From an uncultured Eubacteriales bacterium (GTDB lineage: Bacteria; Bacillota; Clostridia; Oscillospirales; Oscillospiraceae): a DNA stretch of 6,969 nt. The notes below the pieces were generated by a model. It was given only the letters and a program-made list of their open reading frames with translations, was not told the origin of the DNA and searched no databases. Positions 4,546 through 6,969 of the stretch are shown here, piece by piece. The position numbers were made by a program, and so were the translations under genes. Each line of letters starts with the position of its first letter. The first letter of the stretch is position 1. The DNA lies in the NCBI GenBank assembly GCA_900546915.1, contig UREY01000046.1, positions 1 through 6,969 of the forward strand, written 5' to 3'.

Positions 4546-5226
4546 ATGAAGCTGCCCATTTCCAAACGCCTGATGGCCTGTGCCGCCTGGGTCGATCCCG
4601 GGCAGCGTGTGGCCGATATTGGGACGGATCACGGATACTTAGCGATTTATTTGCTCCGCTCCGGCCGGGCCCGCCGGGTACTGGCGGCGGATATTGCCCC
4701 GCAGCCTTTGGAGCGGGCCAGGGAGAACGCCCGGCGGTTCGGGGTGCAAGCCGGACTCTCCTTCCACCAATGCGACGGCGTTCGGGGTCTGCCCCGGGAT
4801 TTTGATGTGTTGCTGATGGCGGGGCTGGGGGCCGAGACCATGATTCAGATTCTCCAGGGCGGGCCCTGGCTGCGCACCGGCGGCTACCGTTTGATTTTGC
4901 AATGCCAGTCCTCTCAGAACGAATTGCGACAATACCTGTCGGAAAACGGCTGGCAGATCAGCCGGGAGGCGCCGGTACGGGACGGAAAATTTCTGTATAC
5001 GGTTCTGGAGGCAAAGCCGGGCCGGCAAGCGCTGACACCGGGGCAGCATTTCGTCAGTCCGGCGCTGCTGGAGGAAAAGAATGAATTGGTCGGGGAGTAC
5101 CTGGCCTTTTGCCGCCGGACGGTGGAACAGGTGGTTTCGGGCCTGGCCGGTCGGCCGGGACCCAAATATGAATATTACAGTACGGCTCTTTCGGAGTTGA
5201 TGGCGATGGAGGCAGGGGAAGTATGA
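4546..5226 (+). CDS. trmK: tRNA (adenine(22)-N1)-methyltransferase
   Basis: A 226-residue SAM-dependent methyltransferase of the TrmK family (Bacillus YqfN), which makes m1A at position 22 of certain tRNAs. The N-terminal Rossmann domain begins LPISKRLMACAAWV and has the SAM-binding motif VADIGTDHGYL (22-32). ADIAPQPLERARENA (48-62) and FDVLLMAGLGAETMIQIL (86-103) follow, the latter where the family's active-site loop lies. LILQCQSSQNELRQYL (116-131) corresponds to the usual LQP-type segment, here with Cys instead of Pro. The rest (about 160-226) is the helical tail. The start at 4546 is set by AGGAGG (4533-4538) 7 bases upstream; a longer reading frame from 4471 would run through the terminator. 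It overlaps the next gene by 4 bases (ATGA). Confidence 0.93.
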   Translation: MKLPISKRLMACAAWVDPGQRVADIGTDHGYLAIYLLRSGRARRVLAADIAPQPLERARENARRFGVQAGLSFHQCDGVRGLPRDFDVLLMAGLGAETMIQILQGGPWLRTGGYRLILQCQSSQNELRQYLSENGWQISREAPVRDGKFLYTVLEAKPGRQALTPGQHFVSPALLEEKNELVGEYLAFCRRTVEQVVSGLAGRPGPKYEYYSTALSELMAMEAGEV

Positions 5227-6014
5227 CAACGGTTCAAGACGTATTGGAATTTTTGCAGACGTTGGCGCCGCAGTACATGAAAATGGACTGGGACAATGTC
5301 GGGCTGCTGTGCGGCCGCCCGGACCGGGAGGTCCGGCGGATTCTGGTGGCGCTGGACCCCTTTGAGGCGGTGTGCCGAGAGGCCGCAGACTGGCAGGCGG
5401 AGCTTCTGGTGACGCACCACCCTCTGATTTTTCAGCCGCTTCCCAGCGTCACGGACGGCACTTCTGCGGGCCGGTGTATTTTGTTTTTGGCCGCCCGGGG
5501 AATCGCTGCGGTCAATGCCCATACGAATCTGGATTGCGCGCCGGGTGGAGTCAACGATTGCCTGGCCCATGTCTTGGGCCTGGAGCAGGTGGAGGTGCTC
5601 CATCCCTCCGGTACGGACGGCCGGGGCCGCCCCTGGGGCCTGCTCCGGGCAGGACGGACGGAGCCGGTTTCGCTACAGGAGTTTTTAAACCGGGTCAAGA
5701 ACCGGCTGGGCTGCCCGGGCGTGCGGTATGTCTCCGGCGGCCGGGAAGTTTGCCGGGTGGCGGTGGGCGGCGGAGCCTGCGGCGATTGCGTGCAGGAGGC
5801 CCATGCCGCCGGATGCGACACCTTTGTCACAGCGGACGTCAAATATAACCAGTTTTGGGACGCCAAGGATTTGGGCATCAATCTGGTGGATGCCGGCCAT
5901 TTCTGGACGGAGAATCCGGTATGCCTTTATCTTGCGGACAAACTCCGGGCAGCATTTCCGGAAATCGTTGTGAAAGTCTCTGAAAATCACACGGACTGCA
6001 TAAGATTCTGCTGA
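5223..6014 (+). CDS. Nif3-like dinuclear metal centre protein (YbgI/YqfO family)
   Basis: A 263-residue member of the Nif3 family, which forms ring-shaped hexamers with a two-metal site. It has been annotated as GTP cyclohydrolase I type 2 homologue, but its cellular reaction is uncertain. The conserved blocks are DNVGLL (24-29), VTHHPLIF (63-70), NAHTNLD (98-104), GGVND (108-112), and a C-terminal block with TADVKYNQ (203-210) and DAGHFWTE (223-230). His65, His66, Asp104, His226 and Glu230 match the expected metal ligands. The length is that of the short form (as in E. coli YbgI), without the inserted domain of Bacillus YqfO. It overlaps trmK by 4 bases with GGAGG (5208-5212) upstream; this trmK-Nif3 pairing is typical of Firmicutes. 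No strong terminator follows. Confidence 0.93.
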   Translation: MTTVQDVLEFLQTLAPQYMKMDWDNVGLLCGRPDREVRRILVALDPFEAVCREAADWQAELLVTHHPLIFQPLPSVTDGTSAGRCILFLAARGIAAVNAHTNLDCAPGGVNDCLAHVLGLEQVEVLHPSGTDGRGRPWGLLRAGRTEPVSLQEFLNRVKNRLGCPGVRYVSGGREVCRVAVGGGACGDCVQEAHAAGCDTFVTADVKYNQFWDAKDLGINLVDAGHFWTENPVCLYLADKLRAAFPEIVVKVSENHTDCIRFC

Positions 6015-6020
6015 AGCCTG

Positions 6021-6050
6021 TTGATTTTATCCCGCTTTTTGTGCTACAAT
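6021..6050 (+). promoter_or_regulatory. Sigma-A promoter of yebC
   Basis: TTGATT (6021-6026), an 18-base spacer and TACAAT (6045-6050) preceded by TG one base away (extended -10). Predicted transcription starts near 6057, so an in-frame ATG at 6041 would not be transcribed. This supports the yebC start at 6104. Confidence 0.78.
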
Positions 6051-6103
6051 ATGCAAAGCTTATGCGCTTCGTTAGGAGCATTTCGATAGAAGGGAAGATT
6101 TTC

Positions 6104-6838
6104 ATGTCCGGACATTCCAAATGGCACAACATTCAAAAGACCAAGGGCGCCCAGGATGCCAAGCGGGCCGCTTCGTTTACCAAAATCGCCAAGGAAATGA
6201 TTGTGGCTGTCAAAGAGGGCGGCAGCGCCGATCCGGCCAACAACTCGCGCCTGGCTACCGTAATTACCAAGGCTCGGGCGGCCAACATGCCCAACGATAA
6301 TATCAAGCGGGTGCTGGAAAAAGCCGCCGGCGCAGGCAGCGGCGAGAACTACGAGAGCATCACCTACGAGGGCTACGGCCCGGGGGGCGTGGCCGTTTTG
6401 GTGGAGGCTATGACCGACAACCGGAACCGGACCGCCGGCTCCGTCCGCCATCATTTCGACAAGTTCGGCGGCAACATGGGCGCCTCCGGCTGCGTGTCCT
6501 GGTCCTTTGACCGCAAGGGCGTCCTGGTGATTGACAATGAGGACGGAGATTATGAGGAAGACGCCGTGATGATGGACGCGCTGGACGCCGGTGCGGAGGA
6601 CTTTGCGGCTGACGGCGATTGCTTTGAGATCACCACGGCGCCGGATGACTTCAACACCGTGGCAGACGCGCTGACGGCAAAGGGCTACAAGTTTGCCTCC
6701 GCCCAGCTGGAGATGGTGCCCCAGAATTATCAAAAGCTGGAAAAGCCGGAGGACATTGCCAACATGGAGAAAATGCTGGACCTGTTTGAGGATGACGACG
6801 ACGTGCAGAACGTCTGGCACAACTGGGAGCAGAACTAG
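6104..6838 (+). CDS. yebC: YebC/PmpR/TACO1-family protein
   Basis: A 244-residue protein, the usual length for the family. It opens with the hallmark MSGHSKWHNIQ and continues with K.AQDAKRAASFTKIAKEM, ANMPNDNIKRVLEKA (60-74), YEGYGPGGVA (88-97), NRNRTA..VRHHFDKFGGNMGASGCVSW (106-133) and an acidic domain with FEITTAPDDF. Members were long annotated as DNA-binding transcriptional regulators; more recent work on bacterial YebC proteins and mitochondrial TACO1 points to a role in translation of proline-rich stretches. Which role holds here cannot be read from sequence. AGGGAAG (6091-6097) lies 6 bases before the ATG. The gene has its own promoter, and ends in an acidic FEDDDD tail segment (228-233). 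Confidence 0.95.
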   Translation: MSGHSKWHNIQKTKGAQDAKRAASFTKIAKEMIVAVKEGGSADPANNSRLATVITKARAANMPNDNIKRVLEKAAGAGSGENYESITYEGYGPGGVAVLVEAMTDNRNRTAGSVRHHFDKFGGNMGASGCVSWSFDRKGVLVIDNEDGDYEEDAVMMDALDAGAEDFAADGDCFEITTAPDDFNTVADALTAKGYKFASAQLEMVPQNYQKLEKPEDIANMEKMLDLFEDDDDVQNVWHNWEQN

Positions 6839-6854
6839 GCCGGCGCTTCCGATG

Positions 6855-6900
6855 CCTGAGAGAAAAGCATACGGGACGGTCGCAAGATAGGCTTTTCAGG
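6855..6900 (+). other. Long-loop hairpin downstream of yebC
   Basis: AAAAGC (6863-6868) pairs with GCTTTT (6891-6896), and CCTG (6855-6858) with CAGG (6897-6900), with a 4-base bulge on the left and a 22-base loop. The next bases are AATTTT, and TTTTTT follows at 6913-6918. It could add to termination after yebC; the loop is large for a terminator. Confidence 0.4.
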
Positions 6901-6917
6901 AATTTTACCTAATTTTT

Positions 6918-6969
6918 TAGCGGGAGAAACCACGAGTTTTCGTGATTCCTCCCGCTATTTCTAACTTTT
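6918..6969 (+). terminator. Probable terminator after yebC
   Basis: A 9-bp stem (6918-6926 with 6949-6957) continues after mismatches into CACGA/TCGTG (6931-6935 with 6940-6944) with loop GTTT. It is followed by ATTTCTAACTTTT at the window edge. The stem is strong and the U-tract is interrupted, so the call is fair but not certain. Confidence 0.6.

Noticed and set aside
4541..4549. Two-codon frame ATG GTA TGA overlapping the trmK start
   Set aside because: It begins only 2 bases after AGGAGG, too close for efficient initiation, and is most likely chance.
3195..4565. Long open minus-strand frame (456 codons) opposite proC and the DUF1858 gene
   Set aside because: It is the antisense shadow of strongly supported plus-strand genes in GC-rich DNA, with Pro/Ala/Arg/Ser-rich low-complexity translation and no family motifs.
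6041..6103. Longer yebC start at 6041
   Set aside because: It overlaps the promoter -10 box, and MSGHSKWHN is the universal family start.

Overview
The window looks like a stretch of chromosome from a moderately GC-rich Gram-positive anaerobe of the class Clostridia, most likely near the Oscillospiraceae/Ruminococcaceae. The reasons are strong AGGAGG-type ribosome binding sites, sigma-A promoters with 17-18 base spacers, lipoproteins with a LAAC lipobox, an adjacent trmK/Nif3-family pair (a Firmicutes hallmark), and a stand-alone hybrid-cluster-protein-associated DUF1858 protein. The taxonomic call is inference; there is no rRNA or other marker here.

Layout. (1) 1-767: a bidirectional-looking terminator and a minus-strand PAP2-family membrane phosphatase gene with its own promoter. 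(2) 768-1819: a divergent AT-rich intergenic region with a good promoter, driving two tandem lipoprotein genes. They share a near-identical signal peptide. The first carries only an ETTEPAE heptad-repeat tail; the second carries a DUF4430 domain. (3) 1820-2171: GC-rich hairpins, a consensus extended -10 promoter, tRNA-Arg(CCG) with encoded CCA, and two terminators in tandem. (4) 2375-4140: a two-gene operon of a double-GNAT acetyltransferase and proC (proline biosynthesis), overlapping by 7 bases. (5) 4141-4518: a single-gene unit for the DUF1858 redox-disulfide protein, with promoter, inverted repeats around the promoter and an intrinsic terminator. (6) 4546-6014: trmK (tRNA m1A22 methyltransferase) and a Nif3/YbgI-type metal protein, overlapping by 4 bases. 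(7) 6021-6969: yebC with its own promoter, followed by two hairpins.

Most of the window is ordinary housekeeping DNA: amino-acid synthesis, tRNA and tRNA modification, and a translation-linked factor. I do not see a convincing new multi-gene system. The parts most worth a second look are the repeat-only lipoprotein paired with its DUF4430 paralogue, the inverted repeats framing the DUF1858 promoter, and the terminator directly ahead of trmK, which has no obvious promoter of its own.
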